From contig JAKSXM010000263.1 in assembly GCA_022575985.1 (NCBI GenBank), forward strand, positions 5,746,001 through 5,810,000: a stretch of 64,000 bases of DNA. Direction: 5' to 3'. Below the pieces are notes generated by a model. It was not told where the DNA came from. It saw only the letters and a program-made list of their open reading frames with translations, and did no database searches. Shown piece after piece: positions 32,643-43,600 of this stretch; the stretch's first letter is position 1, and the number at the start of each line of letters is the position of its first letter. Both the position numbers and the translations under genes were made by a program. Source of the stretch: Anagrus nilaparvatae. Lineage: Eukaryota > Arthropoda > Insecta > Hymenoptera > Mymaridae.

Positions 32643-33026
32643 TTTAAAAACTTTTGATTAAATACGCGTTTTGATTTGAAATACACGTTAGCGATTAAGA
32701 ACCAATGACTATACTAAAATAATATTTAAAAATGGTATATGACCATCCGATAAATTTAAATACAAATTTTCTTATCTTTATAAATCAAAAATAATGTTGA
32801 CGAAGTTTGTTATCATTTACTTATAAATTGTATTCAATTCACTATAAATGTAAATAAAATTTATTAAATAATAATTATAATAAAAATATATCACAAAATA
32901 AATATTAAAAATTATCATGCTATTATTAAATATGATATAAAATATCTTTATAAAATTAATAATAATAATTATTTATTGATAATTAATATGAATTAAAACA
33001 TTTTACGGCTATTTGAACAACTGTTA

Positions 33027-33152
33027 GAGTCTCGAGCGCGGGGCTCAAGCTATAGGGCTAAAACGAATCAGCTTTATAGGCTATAAGGCGCCCGATAGCC
33101 TATAAAGCTGACGCGGTTTAGCCCTATAGCTCGAGCACCGCGCTCGAGACTC
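33027..33152. repeat. Palindrome within the right TIR of GINGER-like B
   Basis: The inverted counterpart of 30501-30625, with the same GAGTCTCGAG boundaries. Confidence 0.85.
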
Positions 33153-33497
33153 ATTCGTCTATAAGGCGCCTTATAGGCTATAAAGCGGATTCGTCTATAG
33201 GGCTGCGACATTTACATAACTATGTACTAACTAATACTATTATCACTATTACTTATAAATTTATACTTGTTCAAATTTACTAGATATACCTGATTTAATT
33301 ATACATAACTTATATTTATACTTGTTGACTGATTTTTAAAAATTTATATTTATACTTGTTGACTAATTTTTAAAAAATAAATAAAAATTTATTATATAAA
33401 AATTTTATTATATATATATATATGTACTAAATATGAATGTAAACAAGAGTGTACTGTATTTTGCTATTGTGAATAAATTGAATAATAATAATAATAA

Positions 33498-34159
33498 TTT
33501 CTCTTAATTTCAAGAAAACCAAGGCTATTGTCTTTGGCACACCACAGTCAGTCAATTTAAAAAATTAGGTATCCATGACATTTTAGTAAATAGCAAAGGT
33601 GATACCATCTCGTTTGTTGATGAGGTCCTTAGTCTTGGAGTTGTTTTGGATGAGACGCTTTCATGGAAACAGCAAGTCAACCATGTTACCAAAAAAGTCA
33701 ACAACGTACAGTTTAAAATTCATCAAATCATGTACGTCACAGCTATTAAGATGCAGGTTAGTTGAGTCCCTTGTGATACCTCATCTAGATTACTGTACAG
33801 TTGTTTATGCAGACATGTCTTTCGAACTCCGTAAACAACTCTAAAGACTATCTAACTTAGGTATATTTTTGGGTTAAGGACGCGATGAGCATATAACCCC
33901 TTATAGGAAAAAGCTACACTGACTAAGCACTGATACCCGTAGGGACTTTTTTGCCATGCTAATAATGTATAGGCTGGTTCGAATGAAAGAACCTCCTCTG
34001 CTTCTTTCATTTTTTAAACCCTATCACTCTGATAAGCCTACTAGAGGGCCCCGCATAGACCTTGAAATCTCTACAATGATTAAAGATTCCGGAAGAAACT
34101 CTTTCTATATTAAATATGCCAATCTATGGAACTCTCTGTCCCCCTGCTATCGTGACCTC
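33498..34159 (+). pseudogene. LINE A, ORF2 middle part
   Basis: Homology to LINE A's RT resumes exactly where it stopped at 18607: NFKKTKAIVFG, then the region equivalent to copy B 29655-30320, with frames broken several times (open pieces 33599-33844, 33956-34159; LWNSLSPCYRDL). It is cut at 34159 by a solo LTR and resumes at 36580. Confidence 0.85.
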
Positions 34160-34660
34160 TGTAATGGACCAGATTCTGGTCTTACGTTTATTTTATTCTT
34201 GTTTTGAGAAGGTTGTCCAGGCCTTCTCGGGCTGTTAATTAGCTTGTATTTCACAAAAGTACTCAACAATTGACTATTGATTTACTTTTTGTTTAAATGT
34301 AATGTGTACTTACCCTTTTTATTTGAGTTGGATGTCCAAAATAAAATTGAATGAATAAAATTTATTAACTGGATTTCAAAAAATTATTCTGCTTTAAATA
34401 TTTTTTTAAAATTGAATTTATTTAACTAAAAAGAGAACTTTTAAGTTTTTAGTTATTTCTATTAATCGCCCATATTTTTCTAAGTATATATATATTATTA
34501 TTTTTGATTTTATTGACCTGTACTGGGCATAATTGTTAAATGAATCATATTAAATTAAATTGTCAATAAAATCAAAAATAATAATATATAGAACTTTTAA
34601 GATTTACAAAATTTTTGTTAAGATGAGAAAGTTAAAACTAATGAACACTTTTTTAAAAAT

Positions 34661-35393
34661 AATTAATTTAAAATAAAATTAAGTTCAAAGTTTTCTTTTC
34701 TTTTTTTTTTCTTCATGATTAACGCGAGTAACGTTCTGAGCCGGTTCAGAATTACATCGAGAAGGCCTTTCCTAGGCGAAAACACGAGTATTTAAGCATC
34801 CCCAAAATTGATAAGAGTGCCACTTCGTGCTTTATCGAAATCAGATGATGTTTTTCTTATCTATTTTTATCAAAAATTTCAAAACAATGGATCCGCTTCA
34901 AAATAATTAATTTAAAATAAAATTAAGTTCAAAGTTTTCTTTTCTTTTTTTTTTTCTTCATGATTAACGCGAGTAACGTTCTGAGCCGGTTCAGAATTAC
35001 ATCGAGAAGGCCTTTCCTATGCGAAAACACGAGTATTTAAGCATCCCAAAAATTGATAAGAGTGCCACTTCGTGCTTTATCGAAATCAGATGATGTTTTT
35101 CTTATCTATTTTTATCAAAAATTTCAAAACAATGGATCCGCTTCAAAATAATTAATTTAAAATAAAATTAAGTTCAAAGTTTTCTTTTCTTTTTTTTTTC
35201 TTCATGATTAACGCGAGTAACGTTCTGAGCCGGTTCAGAATTACATCGAGAAGGCCTTTCCTAGGCGAAAACACGAGTATTTAAGCATCCCAAAAATTGA
35301 TAAGAGTGCCACTTCGTGCTTTATCGAAATCAGATGATGTTTTTCTTATCTATTTTTATCAAAAATTTCAAAACAAGGGATCCGCTTCGTGTT
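34661..35393 (-). repeat. LTR promoter block, ~244 bp x 3 in tandem
   Basis: Three near-identical units start at about 34661, 34905 and 35150. Read on the minus strand, each has CTTATC/GATAAG sites, then CTTAAATACTCGTG (TATA-like), then a pyrimidine/A-rich stretch. The related LTR at 54582-56781 has only one such block. A partial fourth copy may be at 35389-35430. Confidence 0.88.
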
Positions 35394-35559
35394 TAATCGA
35401 AATCAGATGATGTTTTTCTTATCAATTTTAATGAAATTTACGTGGGAATAATGTGTTTCGTTAAATTTGACAAGTCACTAAACAAATATTTTTGTTTTTG
35501 AACCCATTCTTTTGATTTCACCTTGAACTTAATTTTCTTTGCTTTTCACAAATAAATTA

Positions 35560-36141
35560 GAGCGGTGTATGGCTCTGGGGTTAGCGTTTGTGCCTGGCGT
35601 CCTAAGGCTCCCGGGTTCAAATCCCGCTGCCGCCAATAATAATTTTAAGTTTTTTTTCTGAAAAGATTAAACTCTTAAAATTATTTCCATCACGCTCAGG
35701 ATGTGTTTTACATCATAATGCATTAAAAAAAAAAAAAAAAAAAAAAATGCATTATGAGGAAAAACACAGCCGGCTTAACTATACAGAAGGTTTTCAGCAG
35801 TTTCCCTTCTGTCTCGGCGAATGCATAGTTAAGTATCCAAATATCTTGAAGTCGGCTGCTGACGCATCTAGTCCCACATCCAAACACAAACTATCCCGCC
35901 CTTATTAATCCTACAGCTCTCCTTCAATTGCAAAAAGTGTAATCACATCCCTGATTTTGAATAGATAAAAATAATAGTTTCAAGAAGGAATTCGTTGTAT
36001 ATCTGTATATATAGCGGTTCCTTTGAGAAATAAATTAAAACAGTGCGGTGGTGTGACTGCAGTTGTAATTGTTGGCGACCTCTATCAACAGTTCCCGTAT
36101 ATGGGGCTTTGGTATAGAGGATAAACAAATACAATACAATA
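35560..36141 (+). mobile_element. tRNA-derived SINE with 13-bp target duplication
   Basis: Flanked by CACAAATAAATTA at 35547-35559 and 36142-36154. The head (35560-35635) is tRNA-like: A box TGGCTCTGGGGTTAGCG, B box GGGTTCAAATCCC, then CTGCCGCC, which pairs imperfectly with AGCGGTG at the 5' end. The anticodon arm is poor, so it is a SINE head rather than a working tRNA. The body holds two strong hairpins, one with a run of 23 A as its loop (about 35700-35767). The 3' end is an (ACAAT)n-type tail. Pol III transcription and LINE-driven insertion are inferred. Confidence 0.85.
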
Positions 36142-36579
36142 CACAAATAAATTACTTTTAAACCCTTTTTCTTTTGGTTTTAAGCTATGTAACAAATTTT
36201 GAATTTAGGCTTGACTTAATCCTATCAAGGCTAAATGTTCCTCCCTTGAGTTTTCTTTGTCATTTATATTAAAAATAAAATTTTCCAATGACAAAAAAAA
36301 CTCACAAGTGAAAATTTAAACCTTGCCTAACTCTTTCTAGTTACTTTATATTACCTAAAATGAAATCGTTTTTCTCGCAAATGAAAATTTAGGTTTTATT
36401 TCGCAAGCTAGAAAAATATTTTCCGTTGTGCCTATAAATTTTCTCAGTGAAAGAAAATATCTGGAAATATTTTGAATTTAAATACACTGAAAAAATTTAC
36501 AGGGCAAGCTTTGTTAAGTTTTTTTTTTTAAGCTTTGCGCTACACGGGAAAAAATTCCCGAACGGCCGATGACGTTACA

Positions 36580-36918
36580 CCTCCCGTCATTTTCTAGATT
36601 TAAGAAGAGTATTAAAATATACTTCTCAAATCTGGATAACTAAAAAAATAGATTTTGATGTTAAGCAATTTTACCAAAGTCATATTAATTTAAATTCACA
36701 TAATTTTGTACTGTCTAATGCTATTATCACTTTTACTTATAAATACATATTTGTTAAAAGTTACTAGATATACTTAATTTAATTATACGTAATTTATACT
36801 TGTTGACTAATTTTATTTGACTAATTTTATTTTTACTAAATATAAATGTAAACAAGAGTGTACTGTATTTTGATATTTGTGAATAAATCTAATAATAATA
36901 ATAATAATATTAACTACA
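36580..36918 (+). pseudogene. LINE A, 3' end and 3' UTR
   Basis: The end of ORF2 (SRFKKSIKIYFSNLDN-like reading) and the 3' UTR match copy B 30325-30440 and 33211-33497, closing with (AAT)n at 36888-36910. Confidence 0.85.
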
Positions 36919-37934
36919 AAATTAAAATAAATAATGACATTTTTCGTATTTTTTGACGGCAAAAGTTTTGAAATAAAAATTTTCATAAATTCAAGAATCA
37001 GATTCGAAAAATCGAGCAAAAGCGCTCTTCTAAAACCCAGTGCTTGTATCTCGACTTTAATAATATACAAAAATTAGGTATGGCGTCCAATTGAATTGTT
37101 AATTAGACATATAATATCTAATTTTTGCTTCCTCATAATAGTGCTAGTATTAGGTAAATCTTCTGACTCAAGATATTTAAAAAAAAAACTATCAACCGAA
37201 AGATATCTAATTTTCTGAAAATTCTCGTATCATTATTATACTTTTAAAAATTAATTTTTTTTTTTCTTTTTGGACGAATAATATCTATTTTTTTATAAGG
37301 AATTAATAACATAAAAACGAGAAAAAAAACGTTATTTCTTAAACTATATAGTTAAAGAATTTACGATTTTTCTCGTTATTAGATCTGATATCTGAGTTTG
37401 ATGAAACTTTTGTCGCAAAATTTTTTGTTCGAAAAATAAAAAAAAGAATATTACTTTTTTTCTTTTCCGACGTAAAACCTAAAATTATTCTATGGAAAAA
37501 CTATAGTTTCAGGGAATTCGTTATTAATTAATTTCTTGGATCTGATACCTGAATTTGTAAACACTTTTGTCTGGAAATGTTTTTTTTTCTAATTTTGGAC
37601 GTAATATACTTAACAGTTTTACATAGAGGTTCAGGTATTAGGAATTTTTTTATCCATCTTTTTTGCATGTGACAGATACATGAATATGTAAAAAATTTTG
37701 TCTCCAGCTTTTTGCTCAAAAATTAAAAGAACTCTTTTCCCCAACACTAAAAATTTATTATTTAATATTTTATAAATGATTTCGCTCTTATAAAGTACCC
37801 AGTAACTATTATGAATGATAAACTTTAACTAAAAGTGATAAAAAGTGACGAAAAAAAGATTTAAGAATAAAAAAATTTTAATTCTCAATCAATAAATAAA
37901 TTTAAATTTTAATAAAATTTAAATAAAATTTAAT
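36919..37934. other. Diverged relatives of the ~460-bp repeat
   Basis: No gene. Motifs such as TTTTTTCTTTTTGGACG and GGATCTGATACCTGA recur irregularly and resemble the arrays at 12240-13380 and 45040-46310, so this is old degenerate satellite-like sequence. Confidence 0.45.
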
Positions 37935-40250
37935 AAAAATTTCTGCATAAATGAATTTCATGGTTAACTTTGTCACAAAATAAACAAAATTTTGTGTCAT
38001 TTTGATTAATTTTATTTGATCTATTTTTTATATTTTTATTTTTTTTCATATTCATAAAATATTAATTTGCAAAAATAAAAAATAAAATTAGGTTTGGAGA
38101 TTAATGAAAGAATAAAAAAAAAAATTATAATTATAATATCTCTGGCATTAAAAAAAAAAAAAATCTAAAGTTCGATTCTGATTTTCTAAGATTAAATAAG
38201 AGAAAACCGGTATTGGAACCAATTTTTATGGTCTAATATTAATAATTTATATTTTGTTAGTTATTTTTATGAGATATGGAAACTTTATTTACTTACTCGT
38301 TTTAATAGGTGTTAATGATAGTTGAAAATAATCTACTCTTATTAGATTTAGATTTAAACAAATAACTTTTACCCTCGTCAAAAAAGCACCATAAATTTTG
38401 GTATTAATACCCAAAATTGGGTCTTAACACCTAATTTATAGTGTAATTTAGAAAATGATTGGTGTTAACACTGAGCTTCAGGTATTAATACCCAAACATT
38501 TGGAATTTACACTAAAATTTTAAAAAAACACTGAAACAATCGGTGTTAGATTAAATTTTCAGAGTTTACACTGAAGTGTTCGGTGTCTGCATTGACATTT
38601 CGGTGTTTACACCAAAATGTTGATACTAAACCCGAAACCAAATGCTATATTCATTGGAGTTGGTGTATCGCATATCTTTGTTAATAATCTTTTTAGTTTT
38701 TATGTCACAGTGATGAAGAGTAGACGTAGTTAAAGGCGAAAAGGTGAAATAGTGAAAATTATTTTAATTTTAAAAAATTTTTAATATATTTAATTATTAA
38801 TAAAGTTTTATCTGATGCATTGTTAAGTAAATTGTAAGTAATAAAAAATTTATTTTTATATCATTCATGACATTGAAAAAAAAAATTCGGTTTTGGCAAA
38901 CAAAAAAATTCAGGTTCCCGTATCTGGAAAATTTCGGTTAACGTAAGCAAATTTTTTTCTTTGTTTAATCTGCTAAAAATAGCATAAAACTCCGGGAAAT
39001 AGAAACAGAAAAAATTTGGGTGAGGGGGCAAAAATTTGGGGTGAGGGACAAAACCTAGTAATGATAATAATTATTGTGTAAATTTCTTTAATATATAAAT
39101 TTAAGAAGCAATTTAGAAGTAATGTTTGAAACAATTGAAAACTTTTGAGATTACGGCAAAAAATATTAGTATTTTTCTAAAAATTTTCATTTCGGGGGGC
39201 CAGGATACGTGCTTAAATGTGCATTATATTTTAATAAAAATTTAAAATAAATTATTAATCGTGAACTTTACCAGCAAAATAAATATATTAATAAAAATTT
39301 GTTTCTTAAAAATTTAATTTATCGCGTCGATCAGGCAAGCTTAGTTAAAATTCTCTAAAAGGTGTTAAATATCATTGATACGATAAATATAATAAATAAT
39401 ATGCAGCAGATAAAATTTGTATCCCTTCTTATTCTCGTTCTACTCCTACAATTCCAATGTCACCCCCACTACTGTAGTTAGAAATTACACCTAAATTTTC
39501 AGCGTTTTTATGAAGGTTTTTATTTGGTATTATTTTTGGTGTTTTTTTTCGGATTCCGAAATTACGCCGAATTTTCTCGGTGTTAATTTCGGAGTTTTTT
39601 TTTGGTTTTTTCTTGAGTGTTTTTTTGATGAGGGTATTAACAATACTTATTTAACAGGAGTATTTTAAAGAACAAACTGGCTGACTTTTATAATTTTTAC
39701 ATCCTTTTATATTCAGTTTAATGAGGACAATTTATTTAAAATATTAACAAATATGCTTGCGACATTTTGCTAGTTCTCATTAATACATAAAAATATTTGC
39801 TGATAAAAGTAACTGAGGTATTTGACATCTCTAACAAAAATAACCACGTAGTCCGACTCCCTAAATCAGAGAGTCTGACTCCCTGAATTCAGGGAAACTT
39901 TCCACATTACCTGGGGGTTTTCGAGGTTGAGAAAAACGTTTTTATTAATGAAAATTTTCATTTTTTTACCCTAGCTTATTTTCCGATTTTCCAAGATGGT
40001 GGATCAAAAGGCAGAAAAAAAGGAACATTATAGATTACTTGGGGGTTCTAGAGGTTAACAAAAACGTTTTTATAAATGCAAACCCTCTAAAACCCCCAGT
40101 TAATGTAGAAAGTTCTTTTTTTTAGTTTTTTTATCTACCATCTTAAAATCGGAAAATATTCAGGAGTGAAAAAAAGAAAATTTTCATTCATAAAAATGTT
40201 TTTCTCAAACTCGAAAACCCCAGTTAATGTAGTAAAAAAGTACCTCTGAA
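37935..40250. repeat. FB-like repeat, left copy (split)
   Basis: 37935-38255 and 39820-40250 together are an inverted copy of 59900-60765. The outer part shares TTCTGCATAAATGAATTTCA and GTTTGGAGATTAATGAAAGA; the inner part shares the CCGACTCCCT blocks and the start of the ~126-bp units (CCAAGATGG.GGATC). The stretch 38260-39826 interrupts it and is absent from the right copy. Confidence 0.75.
38260..39826. mobile_element. A/T-rich insertion with GGTGTTAACACC-type motifs
   Basis: About 1.57 kb present only in the left FB-like copy. Subterminal inverted blocks CCCTCGTCAAAAAAGCAC (near 38372) and GTGTTTTTTTGATGAGGG (near 39617) face each other. Between 38380 and 38640 and again at 39480-39610 there are many short palindromic GGTATTAATACC, GGTGTTAACAC and CGGTGTTTACACC-like words. 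No coding region. Probably a non-autonomous DNA element; class unknown. Confidence 0.5.
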
Positions 40251-40251
40251 A

Positions 40252-40435
40252 CTACCGTTAAGGCTTATTTGCATGTTCATCTTAATTTCTTTGATTAAAA
40301 TAATCAATAATTTGGGTTTTCATAGGGGCAGTTTTTATTCTTTTACATTAAATTCATGAAATTATTGATTATTTTCATCAAAGAAATTGAGTTGAACATG
40401 CAAATAAGCCTTAGAATTTTAAGGGTAGTTTCAGA
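40252..40435. repeat. Hairpin, ~65-bp arms
   Basis: Arms about 40250-40315 and 40370-40437 are near-perfect inverted complements (AAGGCTTATTTGCATGTTCA and its complement). Part of the loop (GGGGCAGTTTTTATTCTT) is repeated directly after the second arm at about 40451. Confidence 0.75.
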
Positions 40436-40903
40436 GGTACTTTGGGTTTTAATAGGGGCAGTTTTTATTCTTCTACATTAAATTCATGAAAATTCACATT
40501 TTTTAATGTTTATAAAAGTTATAAAAGTGATTGACAACTAATTTTTGCAAAAAATGAATGTTATAAAAAAATTTTTTTTTTAGGGGTAGTTTTAAGTACT
40601 TAAGGGGTAAAAATTCAAATAATCAGAAATTCTTGTCATACTTTTCGGTAACTACACATTTTTAGGAACTGAATGCCGCAAACCGCATCAAAATTCATTA
40701 AAACCTTGCTTGAAGCTAATTTTTGCCGCTTTTTTTTTTCTGAATCAGTGTGCGTCCGTAAAGAATAAAAAATTTATTGTTTCTTGTATTTTTTAGTGGC
40801 AAAAGTTTGAGATAAAAAGTTTTCAAAAAATTTATTATCTAATGAAAAGATCAAGTGAAAACGATGTTTCTAAATTAATAATTTAATTTAAAAAAATTAT
40901 GTA

Positions 40904-41411
40904 CAGTAAAACCCCGGTATTCGCGGGCTTTTGTATTCGCGGATTCGCAAATTCGCAGTTTTTATAATAATACCCAATATTCACGGTATATACTTCGCGA
41001 ATTCGCGGTTTTTCAGTAAAAATTTTTTTTAAGTTTTTAAAGTTTGATTTAAATTTTCATTTTTTTTGGCTATATTATTTAGTCTTTTGTTTATTTTTAT
41101 TTATTTACATTTTATAACCTTTTTGAAATTATAAAAATTTTTTGTTGTATGTAATTAATTTATTAAATTTATTTAGAAAATTCTTGGTTAACGAGTCTAC
41201 TATCCGTTCAATTCGCAAAAATACAGAAAAAATTAAGCTAAGTGCATCAAAGTTGGGACCAAATGCTAAATTTTGTAAAATTAGTAGATATGGTAATTTT
41301 TTAATTCCCTCGGTCGTATATTTAAATGGTTTTAAGTAAAATATTTTTACTTTAGAAAACTTAGAAAAAATGGAAGACATGCTAATAACCGCGAATATTG
41401 GGGTTTTACTG
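40904..41411 (+). mobile_element. pogo/Tigger-like MITE with transposase relic
   Basis: The ends CAGTAAAACCCCGGTATTCG (40904) and complement (GGGGTTTTACTG to 41411) are flanked by TA (40902-40903, 41412-41413). CAGTAAAACC-type ends and TA duplications are typical of Tigger/pogo elements. The interior frame at 41142-41338 contains FLVNESTIRSIRKNTEKIK, resembling the N-terminal helix-turn-helix region of Tigger-type transposases. It is an internal-deletion derivative of 508 bp, not able to move by itself. Confidence 0.85.
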
Positions 41412-41958
41412 TACTATATTTGAAAAGAAACAAAAAATTAGTGTTTTTTTTATTTTTGAAAGGGAAAAATTTATTTTTGAGACAAAAATTTTCATAAAAT
41501 TAAGTATTAGATTGGAGATATCGAGTAATAACCATATTGTTTTCAGATATTGGTACTTTCGTAGAAATAAATTAGGTACCATACGTTCAAAAAAAAAAAT
41601 CATGATTTATTTTTTACTTTTTTGTGTGAAAAATTATTTAAAAAAATTTTTTTTTAAATTAATTATTAGATTCGAGATATGGAGTAAAACCATACTTTCA
41701 GATGGATGCTTTCTAGACGCAGACCAGAAAAATTTATTACAGGGTTTTCGAGCTCTTTGAGGTTGTTATTCAAGTTTAAATAAAGTGTTTTTTCTATTTT
41801 GTTTATGAAAAAAATATTAAGAAAAAAATTTATAAAAAATTTAGTATCAGATTTAGAGTAAAAACCATATTTTCAGATATTAAGATTGTTGTTCGGTACA
41901 TGCGTCTACGTCAGAATTTAATATAATTTTAACACGAGATTAATAACATTAAAATTCC
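41412..41958. other. Diverged satellite-like repeat
   Basis: A continuation of the degenerate family at 36919-37740 (AGATTGGAGATATCGAG; AGATTCGAGATATGGAG). The Tigger-like MITE split it. The open frame at 41398-41760 is within this repeat and not believed. Confidence 0.45.
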
Positions 41959-43385
41959 AGCAGGCCTGTGAAAAAGCAGGCCGGGTGACAAAGTCCCTCT
42001 CGTGGCTGATGACGAATGTTACGTCTAAGGTAGTTTTACGTTATTAACTGAATGAATTTACTGATTTACTGAATTAAAACTTGCATACATATGGACGTAA
42101 CACAAAATGCGAATTGATTAGACCTTTTTGCCTTGCGTCTTATGCAGACACTAAACGGCGGGAAAGGACTTGGTTCAGATATAAAATTACACAAGTAAAT
42201 ATAATAACTTATTTATTAAAGATTCTAATAATTGTTAGTTGGTTGAAATGTATAAATAATGCTTACAATTCTTAATTGCTTAAACTTAGATGAATTCCAA
42301 AAATGCTTGAGTCCAACTTGGAAGGTTAATTGCACACCGAACTTCTAAACCACTGGTATCGTGAACGGAAACTAGCCGCGAACTTGCTAACAGATTCAAG
42401 AGAGAGCGAACCTTCGGATTGTACCTCTATATATAGTGATAAGCGCTTTTTGCCTAGTCACCAAATCTATTTCTAATTTTAACTATGGGGGAAGTTCTAC
42501 GTCAAGGTCTCACGTACATGGGCCAACGCCCGATAAGCTGATAAGCTAGCAAATATAATTATATATTTGCTCAGGTATCAATTTAATTATGCTTGGTATA
42601 TTTTTACCAAGTCATGCTTGATATTAAGCAACTATTGACTTTTATTGTTACTCATCATAACCCTTTTGTTTAGGGTCATTTTGACCTGACGTTACACGAA
42701 CATCGGCGGTCCGAGATCAGGGAAGAGGAGGCTGTTGCTGACAACAGTCAACTCCATCTTGCTCTACTGTCCAGAGGTGTGGGCGGACAATGTCCGCATA
42801 AAAAAGTACTGCAAGAAACTAAAGGCAGTACAGAGGCAGGGGGCACTTCGAATCGCTTGCTCGTACAAGAATGTATCAGAGCCAGCGATCCAGGTAGTGG
42901 CTTGGGTAATTCCCATCGATCTGCTTGCCTTGGAAGGTGGGCGATCTATAACCGTGAGGAAGAAAAGCGCGACGTAGCTTGCATTCGCGCTCGGTCTCGC
43001 ACCATGGAATGTTGTCAGTATAGGTGGAATGGTGACCCGAGGGGACTTTGGACAATGCGTCTTATCACCGACTTGGAAAGCTGGATGAACCTTGATCATG
43101 GTGAGGTAGACTTCTATCTCACACAGTTCCTAACTGGTCACGGTTATTTCCGCGATATGCTTTTCAAGTGATGCAAGGTGGCATCTCCAGAATGCTTGCA
43201 TTGCCCGAGCGAGCCGGATACCCCTGAGCACACCTTTTTTGGGTGTCCTCACTTCGCTGAGGTGCGACCGCCCTTCGATTAATGGAGGCCGGAAATGCTG
43301 TGCGGTACCGTGAACTGGTACAGTGTGGCAGAGTACGTACGGGCGACACTGATTAAAAAAAAGGAGGAAAGTTTCCTCTCGTAGG
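41959..43385 (+). pseudogene. R1-clade LINE fragment, C-terminal ORF2, split by an LTR
   Basis: 41959-42016 encodes QQACEKAGRVTKSLSWLMTN and is continued at 42701 with GGPRSGKRRLLLTTV, YCPEVWAD, LKAVQRQGALRIACSY and a shifted frame up to GEVDFYLTQFLTGHGYFR and a C-terminal C.HC...H....C knuckle (CLHC...EHTFFGC). The frame ends at TAG (43383-43385). It is 5'-truncated at about 41959 and has several frameshifts. A G/C-rich 3' UTR continues to about 43600. It is a different R1 subfamily from the element at 20657-26613 but close to that at 46614-47229. Confidence 0.85.
42017..42696 (-). mobile_element. Solo LTR, family 1, minus orientation
   Basis: 680 bp, TGTTACGTC to GACGTTACA, with CGAA on both sides (42013-42016, 42697-42700), placed exactly within the R1 reading frame. 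A TATATATAG box lies near 42431. It matches 53869-54577 plus 56786-56844 in inverse orientation (shared CGCCGTTTAGTGTCTGCATA and the terminal ACCTTAGACGTAACA). Confidence 0.88.
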
Positions 43386-43600
43386 AAACTCTCCTCCCTT
43401 ATTGACAGGGTATGGCAAAAAAATGCCTAGGCTTCATTTCTTCCGGACCGAATACCTAAACAGGGAGTCCCAGTCCGGATTCTATGATATTATCATAAAT
43501 GCAGGAGGATCGAGCGTTTATTGTGTATTAGCCCGAATTTTAGGTTGAGTCCCACATAACCATACAGTACGCGGTGTATGGTGTTATGCGCCCAACGTCC

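Larger units (their letters stand above)
30443..33210 (-). mobile_element. GINGER-like DNA transposon B, apparently complete
   Basis: 2768 bp in the 3' UTR of LINE B. The ends TGTCGCAGCCCTATAG (30443) and complement (33210) are flanked by TTTA on both sides (30439-30442, 33211-33214). The inverted arms run ~300-350 bp (30443-30796, 32916-33210); the left arm has ~50 extra bases. Each arm includes a 125-126-bp palindrome. One transposase gene fills the interior on the minus strand. The LINE 3' UTR can be followed across both sides by comparison with LINE A's copy at 36600-36900. Confidence 0.88.
18608..33497 (+). mobile_element. LINE B (CR1/L2-like), full length but nested and broken
   Basis: A second copy of the LINE A family is inserted into LINE A's RT region. 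It has a ~580-bp 5' leader, ORF1 (PHD finger, Asn-rich middle, C-terminal domain), ORF2 (endonuclease plus RT) and a 3' UTR ending in (AAT)n at about 33480-33497. Three elements sit inside it: a Transib-like MITE (19439-19924), an R1-clade LINE (20657-26613) and GINGER-like B (30443-33210). LINE A resumes after it at TTTCTCTTAATTTC (33496 on). Shared bases at the junction are at most TTTCT, so the target duplication is short or absent. Confidence 0.88.
34160..36579 (-). mobile_element. Solo LTR, family 2, minus orientation
   Basis: 2420 bp beginning TGTAATGG and ending GACGTTACA on the plus strand, flanked by CCTC (34156-34159, 36580-36583). The TG...CA ends, the 4-bp duplication and the absence of gag-pol mark a solo LTR of a retrotransposon, probably Gypsy-type. 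It matches 54582-56781 in reverse orientation: shared TTAATTAGCTTG/CAAGCTAATTAA, a TTAAATACTCGTG/TATAAATACTGGAG promoter-like box, and the GAACTTAATTTT end of the promoter block. It carries a triplicated promoter block (34661-35393) and a SINE (35560-36141). Confidence 0.8.

Noticed and set aside
35560..35635. Functional tRNA gene
   Set aside because: The anticodon arm does not form a 5-bp stem with a 7-nt loop and the acceptor has a mismatch and wobbles; the 13-bp duplication shows it is a SINE head.
42779..43171. 130-codon frame as a separate gene
   Set aside because: It is a shifted frame of the decayed R1 ORF2 C-terminus.
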